Part shown: piece by piece, positions 1-10,820 of the stretch | Numbering within the stretch: the stretch's first letter is position 1 | Layout: every line of letters starts with the position of its first letter | From: Golubevia sp. BC0850 | Taxonomy: Eukaryota > Basidiomycota > Exobasidiomycetes > Golubeviales > Golubeviaceae | Reading direction: 5' to 3' | Assembly: GCA_012976225.1 (NCBI GenBank) | Contig: JAAVVG010000007.1 | Span: 186,001-250,000 of the forward strand | DNA length: 64,000 bases | The notes under the pieces: generated by a model | Seen by the model: only the letters and a program-made list of their open reading frames with translations | The model's database searches: none | What the model was told of the DNA's origin: nothing | Translations under genes and position numbers: made by a program

Positions 1-578
1 CTTTCCATGAGGTGACGATGTGTGAGGTGTGAAGCTGTCCTCTTTTCTATTAATTTTTTTTTGAAACAGTCCAACGGGTGAGATGGGGAGACGGGGAGAC
101 GGTGGGAGCTCTTCGCTTCAGCTTAGCGCTTCAACGCCAGGGGTGTGTCCTTTCTAGTGCTCCAGGATTCAGCGCATCAGATTTCAAAGCATTCTTCCAG
201 TAAGCTTCAAGATTTTCTCACCCTAGATGAGGTTGCCTTTGAATCCGATCGCCTACTATCGAAACGGCTTGGAGTGCAGAACACAGCGGTGAGGCGGTGA
301 GGATTGTAAGAGCAAGAAGCTGTAATGACAATAAGAAATCTAAAGAGCAAAGGAAGAAACTCAAAATTCTATGTCAAAACTGGTACGAAAAAAAGCCTTC
401 TTGCTCTAGGTACGTGATTCCACTCGTAACACTCCACCCATGTTTTTGATCTCGGAAGTATCTTTAGAATCGACTAGAATCTATCTGTCCGCCCTCAACT
501 CATCCTGAGATGTAACAAACCAATGCAATCTGCAAAAAACTTAGCAATGATAAAAATACAATCATCAACAACTTTCTA
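1..578. other. Intergenic stretch at left edge
   Basis: No convincing coding exon was found on either strand. It contains a short G-rich direct repeat around 80-105 and otherwise ordinary AT-balanced sequence. It lies 3' of the COG7 gene and probably holds its terminator and the flank of a gene outside the window. Confidence 0.5.
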
Positions 579-3500
579 TCAGTTCCAACCTCTCATCCTC
601 TTCACCCCTTCAAACACCTTACAATCTCTCAACCTCCCCAATCTCCTTCTTTCCAATTCAACCTTCTCATTCCTCAACCTCGATTTCCTCTCCTCTTCAT
701 TTTCCTCCCCCAAATTCTCATCCAAGTGTTTCTCCAAATTTTTCTCCTCCTTCTTCTCCCCAAATCCAATTCTCTCCATTTCACCTCTCTCTTTCTTCTC
801 CAAAGACAAGCTAGCTAAATTCCTCAGCTGTTCAGAATTTTCACCTCTCTTCAACAAACTCAATTGGTTTGAGATCTCTTCATCCAAATCTAAAATGTCT
901 AACCATTTCTTGAGAGTTTTGAAACCATCTTGAGATTCAACTTCATCTTCATCTTCGTCATGGTTAGCAACCATTCCTAGAGCTTCAGCCACGTTGCTCA
1001 ATCCTTCGCAATCAGCTTTCAATTGGCTTTTCCCAGCTGAAGAAAGTACCTTAATTTGAGGTAATACTTCGTTTGTATAGTGATTTAGAAATGTAAGAAG
1101 TAATGACCTTAAATAATGAGGTAAAACCGTTTCAGAAGACAAGAATTCACCAGGACTACTTTCATCAATTGAAGTTGAGCTTGAAGAGATATTGGGAACC
1201 TGTTCCTGATGACTAGAATTTGAGGTCTGCATTGGCTCTTTAGTAGCACCAACGACCAAAGATTTCCTTTTACTTCCTCCTTCTTTTCCACCACTACTTC
1301 TTCTCTTCTCATTCTTATTTCTTTCATTCTTTTCTTTTTGCAATTTTCCACCTTCCAACCATTCAGCACCCCAACCCATGAAATCACCACCACCACTTCC
1401 TAAACCCCATTCCAACAATCTAGGTAAATTTAAACAATTCTCTAAAACCTTGTTCATTTCTTCAGTTTGAGAGATTGAAAATTTTGGCATGTTTAATTGA
1501 TATTCGTTTTCCAAATCGTTTGAAGATTGAGAAGAAGACCAAGAATTGAGGTTGGAATAATTAGAGAGATTTGATAAGATTGGTGAAAGAAGTAAGGAGT
1601 GAAGATTGGAATGTAGGAGTTGAAGATGTGAGAAAAGCAGTTTCTTTGAAAACGGGAATAAATTGGAAAGGTTTGGATTCAGAGGAATAGAAGTTGAATT
1701 TGAAGCTCGAGAATCTAAAGAAAGTAAAAGACCGATTTCTCCTGTCACTGTTCCATGTTTCTCTCCCAATTTTTCTAGGTCTTGTCGAAGCTTGCTTGTC
1801 TTTTGTGAGTTGAGTTTTGAATCTTGAGGTTCTTCTTTTGTGTCTTCTATCTCTTCGATAACCAAGTTTTTCAACTTCTCCACTCCTGATTCTCTTTCAC
1901 TCTCTACAATACCATTCCATTTCAACTTCAACTCCTCCAATTTACTCCAACCTTCTTTGTTACCTTCCAACAATCCCACTAGATTTGAGAATTTCTCCCA
2001 ATCAATTTCTTCTTCTTCTCCACTCCTCTGGTTCTCCTTGCCATTTGTAGAAGGTCCAATTTCTGAATCAAGGTCCTCAATCCTTCCAATTTCTTCCTTC
2101 AAAGCTCTTCCCCAAAGATCGTCTAAAGCTTCGAAATTCTCCACCACCTTGAAGTTGAAAGTCAAGAGTTTGGATCGCTTTAAAGAGTCCAATGAAAGAT
2201 TGAAAGATAGATTGATTCGATCTTTGAAGATTTGAGGGAAGGATGATAGTAGAGTAGGAGGAGGTGAAGAAACTGAGTCTAGTTTTTTGAACATCATTGA
2301 AAGTTGGTTTGATTCTAGTTCTAGATAGTTCTCTTGATAACTGATAAAGGTAGAAAACAAAGACCTCTCCCAAATTGAGATCAAGAAAGATTTGGAATCT
2401 TGAATTGAAGTAGTTGATTCTTCTGAGTTAAACCCTAATTTTCTTAGGATTTCTCTAAAGCTGATCGAGAAGTCCTTGACGACTTCATGGGTTTGAACCA
2501 GAAGCTCCATACCACCTCGTTCATCTTTCTGGCTTGAAGATTCCAGACTTGAAGTTGTAGACTTAGTCTTTGTGGCATTCATCGATTGTTGAAGTTGCGA
2601 ATCCCAAATTTTGAAGCATCCATCCAATCTCTCCTGCAAAGCCGGCTTTAGAGAACCCAAAAGATAAGTTAACAAAGAAGTCAGAACTTCAACTTGAGAG
2701 TTAGAGTTTGATTTGGAGTCTTGATCTTCCAATTCCGACCCATTCGAAACTGAATGAATAGAACTCAGGAACAATTTCTCCTCATTAATCAATGCTAAAA
2801 CCTCATTGAAGAAATGAGGCAACCAATCCTTAAAAGCGATTTTATAAGCTCCAGGTTCTTTTGAACTCGGATCGTCAAGCTCTTCCAACAATTCAACTTT
2901 ATTCCATTCCTGCTTAACTTTCTCAGTTCTCTCTTCTCTCCACCATTCTAACCATTGGTTTTCCATTCCAACTTTCATCATCCCCTCTCTCAAGTTCCTG
3001 ACCAATCCAATGTTAATAGGTTTTTTCTTCAAAGCTTCTGTTAATTTCTGCTCTACTATCTCTGAAAATTGACTCAATAAAGAAGTTAAAAGTTGACTTC
3101 TTTTAGAATGAGTTGAAGAATTGGAGAAGAATGAAAGCGATGAAATGGCGAGTGACAAATGGGTGGATGCTGAGATTAAATCTGGTTCTGAAGAATTAGA
3201 TGTTGAAGAGGGAATGGAAAGTGAAAGAGAAGGTAAATTAGAATCTGGATAATCACTGTCAGATGAAGCTTTAACTTTGATTCCAAGAGCTGATTGAACG
3301 TCATAAGCTAAAGTGCTCCATTTCTCTGCATCTCTCAGTACATCTCTAGAAGAAGATAATCTAGAAGATAGTAGGGAAAGGGTGGTCAATCTAGAGAGAG
3401 AGTTTGAGATTTCTTCCTGGTTCTGATTGGCGATAAGACTTTGCTCTCCTTCCTTCTCATGAATTACATGGATGCCATTTCCATTGAGTTGTAGTCCTTC

Positions 3501-4004
3501 TTTACTTTCCATTTCATTCATTTGTTCCTTCTGCTTATTTGCTGGAACATAAGCCAGACTACTCTGCTTAAGCTTTTCCAATTTGAGTAATGATCTCTGA
3601 GCATGGTTTGAGATTGAAGAAATCTGATTCGATAACTTTGGAATCGAATTTGAAGCATTGTTGATTTGAATTGAAGTTTGTTGAGAGGCTCTAGAATGAT
3701 GAAGATGAAGTTGAAAGGATAAAGTTGAGAGGTGCTCATCTAGACAACTCAGTGATGAGATTGACAGCTGGCTGTTGCTTGAGTTTGGGATGCAACTTGA
3801 AATTGAATCGTTTAGCCAACTTGAGATGTCATCCTCGTAAGAATCGAAATCTGATACTAAAGAGGAAGGAGTGGAAGTAGAAGTGGAATGGCTGGAGGAT
3901 TGAAATCGATGATTAGAGATGGCGGGAGATGCAGATGGAGAGGCTGAGGCTGGATTAGAAGTTGTGCTTAAAGATGCCTTTCTTCCTGCGGTTGAGGTCG
4001 TCAT
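579..4004 (-). CDS. COG7: Conserved oligomeric Golgi complex subunit 7 (COG7)
   Basis: A single uninterrupted frame of 1141 residues. The N-terminus has the COG7 pattern: an acidic SYEDDISSWLND segment, a long predicted helical region, and a DAEKWSTLAYDV segment matching the conserved ADKWSTL block of animal COG7. COG7 belongs to lobe B of the COG tether, which acts in retrograde vesicle traffic within the Golgi at the cytosolic membrane face. The protein is longer than the human one (about 770 residues) because of serine/asparagine-rich insertions and a highly charged C-terminal tail rich in Glu and Lys, as often seen in fungi. It is intronless although its neighbours are intron-rich. The start is the first ATG after the divergent promoter. 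The assignment rests on the N-terminal third; the rest is divergent. Confidence 0.8.
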   Translation of the reverse strand: MTTSTAGRKASLSTTSNPASASPSASPAISNHRFQSSSHSTSTSTPSSLVSDFDSYEDDISSWLNDSISSCIPNSSNSQLSISSLSCLDEHLSTLSFQLHLHHSRASQQTSIQINNASNSIPKLSNQISSISNHAQRSLLKLEKLKQSSLAYVPANKQKEQMNEMESKEGLQLNGNGIHVIHEKEGEQSLIANQNQEEISNSLSRLTTLSLLSSRLSSSRDVLRDAEKWSTLAYDVQSALGIKVKASSDSDYPDSNLPSLSLSIPSSTSNSSEPDLISASTHLSLAISSLSFFSNSSTHSKRSQLLTSLLSQFSEIVEQKLTEALKKKPINIGLVRNLREGMMKVGMENQWLEWWREERTEKVKQEWNKVELLEELDDPSSKEPGAYKIAFKDWLPHFFNEVLALINEEKLFLSSIHSVSNGSELEDQDSKSNSNSQVEVLTSLLTYLLGSLKPALQERLDGCFKIWDSQLQQSMNATKTKSTTSSLESSSQKDERGGMELLVQTHEVVKDFSISFREILRKLGFNSEESTTSIQDSKSFLISIWERSLFSTFISYQENYLELESNQLSMMFKKLDSVSSPPPTLLSSFPQIFKDRINLSFNLSLDSLKRSKLLTFNFKVVENFEALDDLWGRALKEEIGRIEDLDSEIGPSTNGKENQRSGEEEEIDWEKFSNLVGLLEGNKEGWSKLEELKLKWNGIVESERESGVEKLKNLVIEEIEDTKEEPQDSKLNSQKTSKLRQDLEKLGEKHGTVTGEIGLLLSLDSRASNSTSIPLNPNLSNLFPFSKKLLFSHLQLLHSNLHSLLLSPILSNLSNYSNLNSWSSSQSSNDLENEYQLNMPKFSISQTEEMNKVLENCLNLPRLLEWGLGSGGGDFMGWGAEWLEGGKLQKEKNERNKNEKRRSSGGKEGGSKRKSLVVGATKEPMQTSNSSHQEQVPNISSSSTSIDESSPGEFLSSETVLPHYLRSLLLTFLNHYTNEVLPQIKVLSSAGKSQLKADCEGLSNVAEALGMVANHDEDEDEVESQDGFKTLKKWLDILDLDEEISNQLSLLKRGENSEQLRNLASLSLEKKERGEMERIGFGEKKEEKNLEKHLDENLGEENEEERKSRLRNEKVELERRRLGRLRDCKVFEGVKRMRGWN

Positions 4005-4136
4005 TTAGTTTAGTAGTCTCAAGTTAAGGGTATACCATGAGATTGGCGAGGAAACTGAACTAAGCTAGAAACAAGGTAGCTGGTGGGAAGAGGAAGCAAG
4101 ATTCAATCTTCCTCTCAACGTTCTCAACACTAAACC
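4005..4136. promoter_or_regulatory. Divergent promoter between COG7 and the RS-rich gene
   Basis: Only 132 bases separate the two start codons, so both transcription start regions must share this spacer. No TATA box or other specific motif was recognised. Confidence 0.5.
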
Positions 4137-5732
4137 ATGAATTCCTCCTACCAGACCTCGATTTCTGATTCAAATCGAAAAGAAAAAGATTCTCATGATT
4201 CAGATCGTCATCATCGATCATCTCACTCCTCTCATAAGCATCGCGATCGTTCTCGTTCTCCAGAATCTCGTAGTCATAGAGATCGAGATGATAAGCCTTC
4301 GAGTAGCAAACCAAGATCCAGGTCAAGATCAAGCTCACCAAAACCAAAGGATGATTCAGAAAGAAGATCCAGAAAGAAACAAAAGAGGAGGAGGGATGAA
4401 TACGGATCGGATTCAGCTTCAGAAGGAGAAGATCAACCCCATCCGAAGTTGCTCAAATTCAATGTGGATCCTTTAGATTCAAACGATTATTTCCAGAAAT
4501 CTGCAGAGCTGAAAGCTTGGTTAGCAAGTGGGAGTGCTAAATCTAGTGGAAAGAAACTTTATTTGGATGAGATGAAGAGCAAAGATGCTAGGAAATGGTT
4601 TGGTAGATTTTGTAAAGCATGGAATAGAGGAGAGTTGATCGGTGAGTAATCAGGCATAAGTTTCGAACTATGTTCAGATTGGAAAGATCTATCAGGAGAA
4701 GGAAAAAGAGGAATTGGGTGGCATATATCCTACTTGAGGAAGAAGAGCTAGCATGTTCAACTCAATCCTCCCTCTTCCCCATTCACTTCTCTGCAACAGA
4801 TGCTTTCTATCAAGGTCAAATCAGAACAGCAGCTTCTTCAGCTTCATCTCAAACTCGTCATAAATGGAATTTCACCTCTACCTCAACTTACACTTCCAAA
4901 GAGAAAGAAACTTTAGAAAGCATCAGAGATTCAGTTGATACTTTAACGAATTCAACTACTAGAGGTGCTATTGAAGCCAGAGAATTAGAGAGAAAAATTG
5001 GGAAAGGAAAGAGAATGACTGAAAGAGATGGAGAATCAAATAGAGCATCTGGTTCAGCCTCTGGGAGTGGGTCAAATGTTGGTGCTAGAGATCAAGGTTG
5101 GGGTTCAAAATCTGAACTCGAGAGACCAGGAGCTCATTCTTCAGATATCAAATATCAACAAGAACTGAAATCTGAATTCAATGCTAGGAAAAGAGCTGAA
5201 GAAAGAAGAGCTGAAAATCGTGATCTTAGAGACGAGAGAGAAGAATTATTTCCAAAAGCTACTGGGAGAGATGCTAAGATTGAGAAAAGAAGAGATATTA
5301 ATCAAAGTAATAGGAAATTTGAAGAAAGAGGAGATGATGGATTGGAAGTGAATGAGGATGTTTTGATGGGAAATGGTGGGGATTTCGCTGCTGCGTGAGT
5401 AACAGACGACTTGGACCTGAAGCCCCTGTTGCATTGGCTTCGGCTTGGGTGTATAGGCGACTGTTTTCAACGACTGAAGAGATTCTTCTTTTTTCTTTTT
5501 CTTTTTTTTTTTTTTTTGCTTTTCGGGGGGTTCATCACCGAACAGTCTGGCTTCAAGAGATCAACCTAAACATCAGAGAAACGATAAACGAGCTGAGAAA
5601 GCTGCGGAAAGGAAAGAACAGAGAGTTGCCGAACAGAACGAGAGGTTCTCTACGTTGAAAGCTAAAGAAAGTAGTACGATGGAAATGTTCAAACAGTTGG
5701 CTGCTCAAAGGTTTGGTGGGGGTTCTTCTTAA
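4137..5732 (+). CDS. Arginine/serine-rich nuclear-type protein, family unnamed
   Basis: Three exons (4137-4641, 4800-5394, 5546-5732) give 428 residues, and the joins keep the frame. The first about 110 residues are an RS/HRD-rich low-complexity domain typical of splicing-associated proteins. Next comes a compact block with DYFQKSAELKAWL, KLYLDEM and ARKWFGRFCKAWNRGEL, which reads as a conserved domain seen across eukaryotes in poorly named RS proteins. The C-terminus is a charged coiled-coil-like region ending in ESSTMEMFKQLAAQRFG, another conserved-looking tail. I infer a role in pre-mRNA processing from composition only. Intron 2 carries a long T tract before its acceptor. I cannot assign a symbol. 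Confidence 0.75.
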
Positions 5733-6539
5733 ACTTTAGTAACCTGACATCAAATACTGAAGAACATTGTCGAGAATTATTTTGAGCTGAATGACTGTCA
5801 CTGATCTGCTTGAAAAGATTGCTGAGAAAGTGGGAAATGAGTGTGGTTCGGTTCGAAGGAGAGAGAGATAGTTGAAGGGAATACCGAGGGTTAAAGAGAC
5901 TGGGTCCGAAGTAGAATGCTAAGAGTTGATAGATCTCGTGCAAATCTTTCAAAAGCGATCTCAACTCTGTTCGGCAAGTTCGTGGAGGAGGTCTTAGTGG
6001 AGCAAGTTTAAATTTTTTTGAAGAGGAGGAATGGTGAAAAGGGGGGTTAGGACGGGGTTAAATAGATCAAGGGCGCCTGTGCAAGTTCGAATACCGAATC
6101 AGCTTTTACGCTTTGCTAGAGTCTCGTTCTTGATTACATTTGAATCTGAAAAATTCGAGTCGGATTGAAGTCTTTCTAACTGGCTAGAAGCATCTCTGGA
6201 GACGTGCGAGAAGAGACGACATCAGCCCCAACACAGTACATGCACCCTTACCCGACCTTGAAACTCTTATTTTTTCAATAAGCTTATATCCCAAAAGAAA
6301 GTTCTTAAATCCAACTTGTGGGCTCTTTGAGCTTTTTTCCGCCCCACATCTGTCTAGCCGCCTTCCTGATCGGACACAGTCAAAGCGAGCTTCAGCAACA
6401 TTGAAAAATGAGGACAAAGAGATTGAATTTCAATTTTCGACACTTTTTCAAAGTGAGAGAACAGGCTGAGCTGATGATTCTATCTTGCCAGCGTCATCCT
6501 TCCCAGCTTTCCGCTTCTCATCTAGCTTTGAGTTCCCCT
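5733..6539. other. Intergenic region, convergent 3' ends
   Basis: About 800 bases between the ends of the RS-rich gene (+) and the RING gene (-). Short open frames here have no splice logic or recognisable motif. No RNA gene was recognised. Confidence 0.5.
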
Positions 6540-7892
6540 CTAACCTCGAATTTCTGACTTCAAAATTCTTCTGGGAAGTAAGCCTGTTGAAGCACCTGTA
6601 ATCCCAAGCGTAATGAGAATCTCATCTTTTCTACTTTGTCTTGGATTGTCTAGAAAGCAGCTTGTGATCAAAAATTTCTGTCGATACGAAGCGAAGATTG
6701 AAAGCATTTCGGTCAACAGCATTTGCGAGTTGGGCTCTCTTCTTTGAGAGGATTCGACGAACATTTTGAACGATTTCTTATGGGGGAATAGAAACTCACC
6801 ATTCCACAAAGCGTATCCAGAATCCAACTCGTCACCTCTTTGAGCCTTTGCCGCTCCTTTATCACTCCCTCTAGCTGCCCTGCCTCCCAACCCAGTTTTT
6901 TGAGCTTCTTCGATCTGTTGAACTACTGATTTGATAGGCCAGATTTCAATAGGAGCAAGCTTTACGGTTTCATTACAGATAGGGCAGTGCTCGACTGACT
7001 GCGATCTGGTTCTGAATGCAAATTTCCAAGGAAAGACGATATTTGATTGGAGGTTCTCCTTCTTGAGGTTTGCAGAAGTAAGTGAGAAGACACTGAATAC
7101 AGAGCATGTGTCCGCATGGAGTCAATCTTATTTAGAAGAGGAGAGTATTGGCGAAAGAGTGAGAGTGCGTCAGCGAGCTGAAAGCAAGGGGCCAAGGACG
7201 ACTTGCTCTATTTCTCGCGTCCTGAAGTACAATTTACTCACGTAAAGGGTCTGGACGGAGATTCCTGACAAATACCACATGTAAGTTGTGCTTGAACCTT
7301 ACTAATAACCCTTCTTTGAGCTTCGATTACTTTGTCCGAGGAGTAAGAAGAGCCAGAAGCATTACCGTTCATTTTACCTCCATCTGGGAAACTTTCTCTC
7401 AATGTAGCAGCCTGAGATTGAACCTGATTCTCTGTTCTCAAAGTCTCCAATGCGATATTCTTACGAGAGCTTTCCTTCTTCAAAACACCAGCTTGTTCAT
7501 CATTATAGTCCATTGCTTCTCTGCACTGCTTCAAAGCCTCTTCTAAAGTGGATAACTTGTTTTGAAAATCACGTTGAAGTCTACCTCTTTCTCTAGATTT
7601 GAAAGCTGATTCATCCTTCAAAGTCTTGATTTCTGATTTATTTTTTCTCTCTCAACTCTGCTTCTTTTCTTGAAAGCTCTGCTCTCAGAACTTCATTGCT
7701 TCTTCTGACGTCATTTGCGTCAGCTACTCTTCTAGCCATTTCAGTTGAAATTTCATGCTCTACTCTAGGCTCTCTTCTGACCATAACTCCTCTTGCATCA
7801 TTGTGATCGAAGACATCCGCGTCCCTTCCGGTGGAGGATCCTGCCATCAGTTGGCTGAACAACCCTCTGAGATCTGTATCGGAGACATTCAT
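6540..7892 (-). CDS. RING-finger protein with coiled coil; frame interrupted
   Basis: The ATG at 7892 starts an acidic N-terminus followed by a charged helical segment. The frame then stops at an A6 run near 7645 and continues one base out of register as a coiled-coil region (FQNKLSTLEEALKQ). The zinc ligands follow: CGIC near 7250, an intron, then LTPCGHMLCIQCLL near 7100 and HCPICNE near 6980. The last pair is again one base out of register with the CGH/CIQC part, and no standard intron explains the change. The C3HC4 layout suggests a ubiquitin E3 ligase. It may be a decayed gene, or the assembly may have single-base errors. The 3' end is uncertain: a donor-like gtgagt after ALWNG near 6800 suggests another intron, although the frame stays open to 6540. 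Confidence 0.55.
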
Positions 7893-8711
7893 TGCTAGAA
7901 TAGTAATGACAGATGTCACAATGGAGTTAGAAGACTGATGGGGGAGAATAGAAAGGAAAGGAGGGTGCGAAAGAGAGAGCGAAGAGGGAAAGCAAGTCAG
8001 AGTCACACCCGTTGGATATTGAATAATAGAGTCAATTGGATCAAAGGGGAGGTCGCCAAATTTTGATTTTCTTATGTCGTTCACTTTGCTGGAAGATGGA
8101 GTGCTGTATTTGGCTTTGGTTGAAATTCTCTCTGGCCCTCAAATCTTCGCTAATGCTTCTTCAATCTTATCATCTGCAACGTTGGATGATGACAATGCAC
8201 TCTACTACTCATGGCTTGACTTCCACCTCTGATTGTGTGACTTATACCGCGTGGTGGACTCATCGTGAAGAAGTTTGATTGCAGTGCGATTTGGAGGAAT
8301 GGGCGGAGGAAGAAGGTAGGAAAAAAGCTCAAGCCCCTTGTTCTGTTCCTCCTCTCAAGCCTCCAATTGAAATCCAACAATCTCGACAGTTTCAACTGTT
8401 TCTGCTCAAAAGTCCAATTGACTGACACTATAGGCATTGACTCCGCGACATGACCAGGAAGGAATCGCGATTGCGAGCCCACCGACGACAGGTTCACACA
8501 GAGCCAAGCAACAATCAAAGTCGCCCGAAAAGATTCGATCCTATAGATTGAATCTGTAGTTCAAGAACATTGAAAGAAACAACAGAGTAATAATTACGGA
8601 AGGAAATGAGGAGTTTTTGGAGGAGGAGATTTTGATTTGAGATTGGACTTTCCAGTTCGATAGAAGAAGTTGAACTTTGATGCAGAAGCAAGCAATGAAA
8701 TGATTGATCTC
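7893..8711. other. Region between RING gene and zuotin, no firm gene
   Basis: About 820 bases lying upstream of the RING gene and downstream of zuotin. Plus-strand pieces from 8074 to about 8230 and from 8283 to about 8420 look weakly protein-like. Joining them would need a stop to be skipped or introns of about 20 bases, so no gene is called. Confidence 0.4.
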
Positions 8712-10603
8712 TTAATCGAAAGCACTTCCACTAGCCTTCTCCTTCAAAGCAGCTTTAGCGTCTCCCTTTTCACATTTCTCTCTCAAAGCCATGACCTCCT
8801 CTGGTTCCAACTTTGAGCAAATAGCGTCCAATTCATTAAGTTGAGCTTCGATGACATTAGCATCAGGAGTGACCCCCTCAGCCAAAAAGTAATTCTTTCC
8901 AGTAATGATGTTTCTCAAATTCTTCTTTTCCTTTTTCAAATTTTTCTTAGCAGCTTCCTTTAATTTCTTAGCGTCGGCTTTACCAGCTTTTTCAAGTTCA
9001 GCTTTCTTAGCTTCTTCTTCCTTTTGAAGTTTTTCAGCTTCTTCCTTTTGTCTCTTTTCTTCAGCTGCTTGAGCTGCCTTTGAAACTGATCCGCTAGAAG
9101 CACCACCCTTTGATTTCTTGGCATCTCTAGCTGCTTTGGCTTCTTGTTTGAATTTCTTGATACGTGGATCTGATGCCATGGCTCTGTCTACAATTTCTCG
9201 AACACGAACATTGTCCGCTTTCTTTCTAGATGCACGTTCTGAACGGTTCTTCTTTTCTTGATAACGTTTCTCGTCACGGCTGGAGGGAGAGGAAGAAAGT
9301 TGTGGGTCAGGAAGAGGAGACAAAAAAGGAAGGGTCAAAGACTTGGACTAGAATATAAGAAAGCGAAAATGAACCCCAAGTCGGATCACCAACTCCTCTT
9401 TTCTTTCAGAAACTCACTTGTCACTTCCCTCATTGATTTCCTTGTCCTTGTATTCGAAACTTCTCCAACTATCAAAGCTGTAAAAGAAATCATAAAACCT
9501 ATCCACATGATCTTTTTCACTATTTTCATCCCCAATAGTAGGAACGACTCCATTCTTAGGTTCACTAAATCTACCTTCTCTCTCAAAGACTGGACCCCAA
9601 AGTTTATAGAACTTCTCCGGAGCTTCTTTCCCACTTGGTAAACTTGTCATCTTGTCATATTTCTCAAAAGCAGGATCGACGGAATCGAATTGTCTTCTCC
9701 TTTCTGGATTGTTAAGGATCTCGAAAGCTTTGGCGATACACTTGAAGAAGGAATCATCGTTTGCTAAACCTGATTGACCTGCTTTCTTGTCCGGATGATG
9801 ACGTAACACTTTACGACGATGAGCGATGGCGATTTGTTTGGGAGTGGCTTTGTAGCGAAGAGATTGGAGTCCTAGGACTGCGTAGTGGTCTTGTTCCTGT
9901 GAGAGGGGAGAAGAAGGGAGGGAAGAGTCGGTGAGAAAAATGCGCTTTGGAGATGAACCGAGTCGATACTGAAGACCATTTAGGTTGAGGAGGTAGCTCA
10001 TGGATGAGGAGGTCAACATTCGAGAAGATGAGTGAAGGCCAGGTTGGTGTAGAACACCCGAAGGCTTCTAATCTAATCTAATCGGAACTCGAAACGAGTT
10101 TATAAAGCAACCTTTCTTCAACTGAGATGGAGCTCGGCTTCGAGTCGAACTGGTAGTCTTTCAAATTGGGAGAGAGAGAAACTTCTTCCCCTCTTGCATT
10201 GTGATCCTTCTCTCCTCCCGAGCTCCTTCAGAGCACTCGAGACTTCCTAGCAATCAATCAACATCACTGGGTCTCCCTCTCTCTTACTTGTTTCACTCAC
10301 CTTCCATTCCTTTGGATCGTATTCCAAAACGTCCTTGCTCTCTTCTTCTTCACCCAATCCAGCTAAATCTTCATCTTCTTCAACTCTGTTGGCATCACTG
10401 ATGGCTTGCAATCTTTCCATTTCAGCTAAATCATCCTTTGAGAAATCCAATTGTCTCAATTGTCTACGAGAGTGAGAGACATAATCTTGACCGATTGGAA
10501 GAAGAGTTGCATTGGAAGGTGAAGAAAGAGAAGAAGGTTGACCTGGCTTGAATGAAGATGGCGTAGATCCTAGAGCGTAGGGAAGTGAAATGATGGCTGA
10601 CAT
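8712..10603 (-). CDS. ZUO1: Zuotin, ribosome-associated J-domain co-chaperone
   Basis: Three exons (10603-10301, 9896-9418, 9279-8712) give 449 residues; yeast Zuo1 has 433. Exon 1 supplies the zuotin N-terminus (LPIGQDYVSHSRRQLRQL, acidic linker) and ends in DPKEWK. It splices in phase 0 to EQDHYAVLGLQSLRYKAT, the diagnostic zuotin junction. The J domain has the HPDKK catalytic loop. The zuotin homology domain follows (DRFYDFFYSFDSWRSFEY), then a long Lys/Glu/Ala-rich charged helix used for ribosome binding. Zuotin pairs with the Hsp70 Ssz1 in the ribosome-associated complex and stimulates Ssb on nascent chains. The C-terminal bundle seems short. The first intron (about 400 bases) hides in-frame ATGs at 10019 and 10001 that would give a false shorter start. 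Confidence 0.9.
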
Positions 10604-10820
10604 CTTGTAATGAAAATTAGATGTTTGTGGTAGAGGACAGAAAGAAGGAGAAGAAGAGCAGAAGAAGAGGAGAAGAAGAGGAGAAGAAGAGGAGAAGAAG
10701 AGGAGAAGAAGAGGAGAAGAAGAGGAAGAAATGTTTGACCTCCGTCGGGAATTCAACTCGACTCGCAGCAACTTGAAAGACCAACTGACTACAGTACATT
10801 TTGCACCATTAACACTAACG
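10604..10820. promoter_or_regulatory. Divergent promoter of ZUO1 and seryl-tRNA synthetase
   Basis: 217 bases between two divergent translation genes, which suggests co-regulation of ribosome-associated functions (inference). It contains the 11-base purine tandem repeat listed separately. Confidence 0.5.
10660..10725 (+). repeat. Six copies of an 11-base purine repeat (agaagaagagg)
   Basis: Perfect tandem copies, read as pyrimidine-rich sequence in the ZUO1 direction. The array begins 57 bases upstream of the ZUO1 ATG, so it is likely in the promoter or 5' leader. The flanks (10640-10660 and 10726-10735) are degenerate continuations. Confidence 0.9.

Noticed and set aside
6060-6110. A tRNA-like box (gcaagttcgaatacc)
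   Set aside because: Resembles a B box but no matching A box or acceptor-stem pairing was found on either side.
9414-10019. ZUO1 starting at ATG 10019 (MLTSSSMSYLL)
   Set aside because: This stretch is intron. The exon at 10603-10301 ends DPKEWK and joins in phase to EQDHYAVLGL, the diagnostic zuotin junction, across a proper acceptor at 9897-9899.
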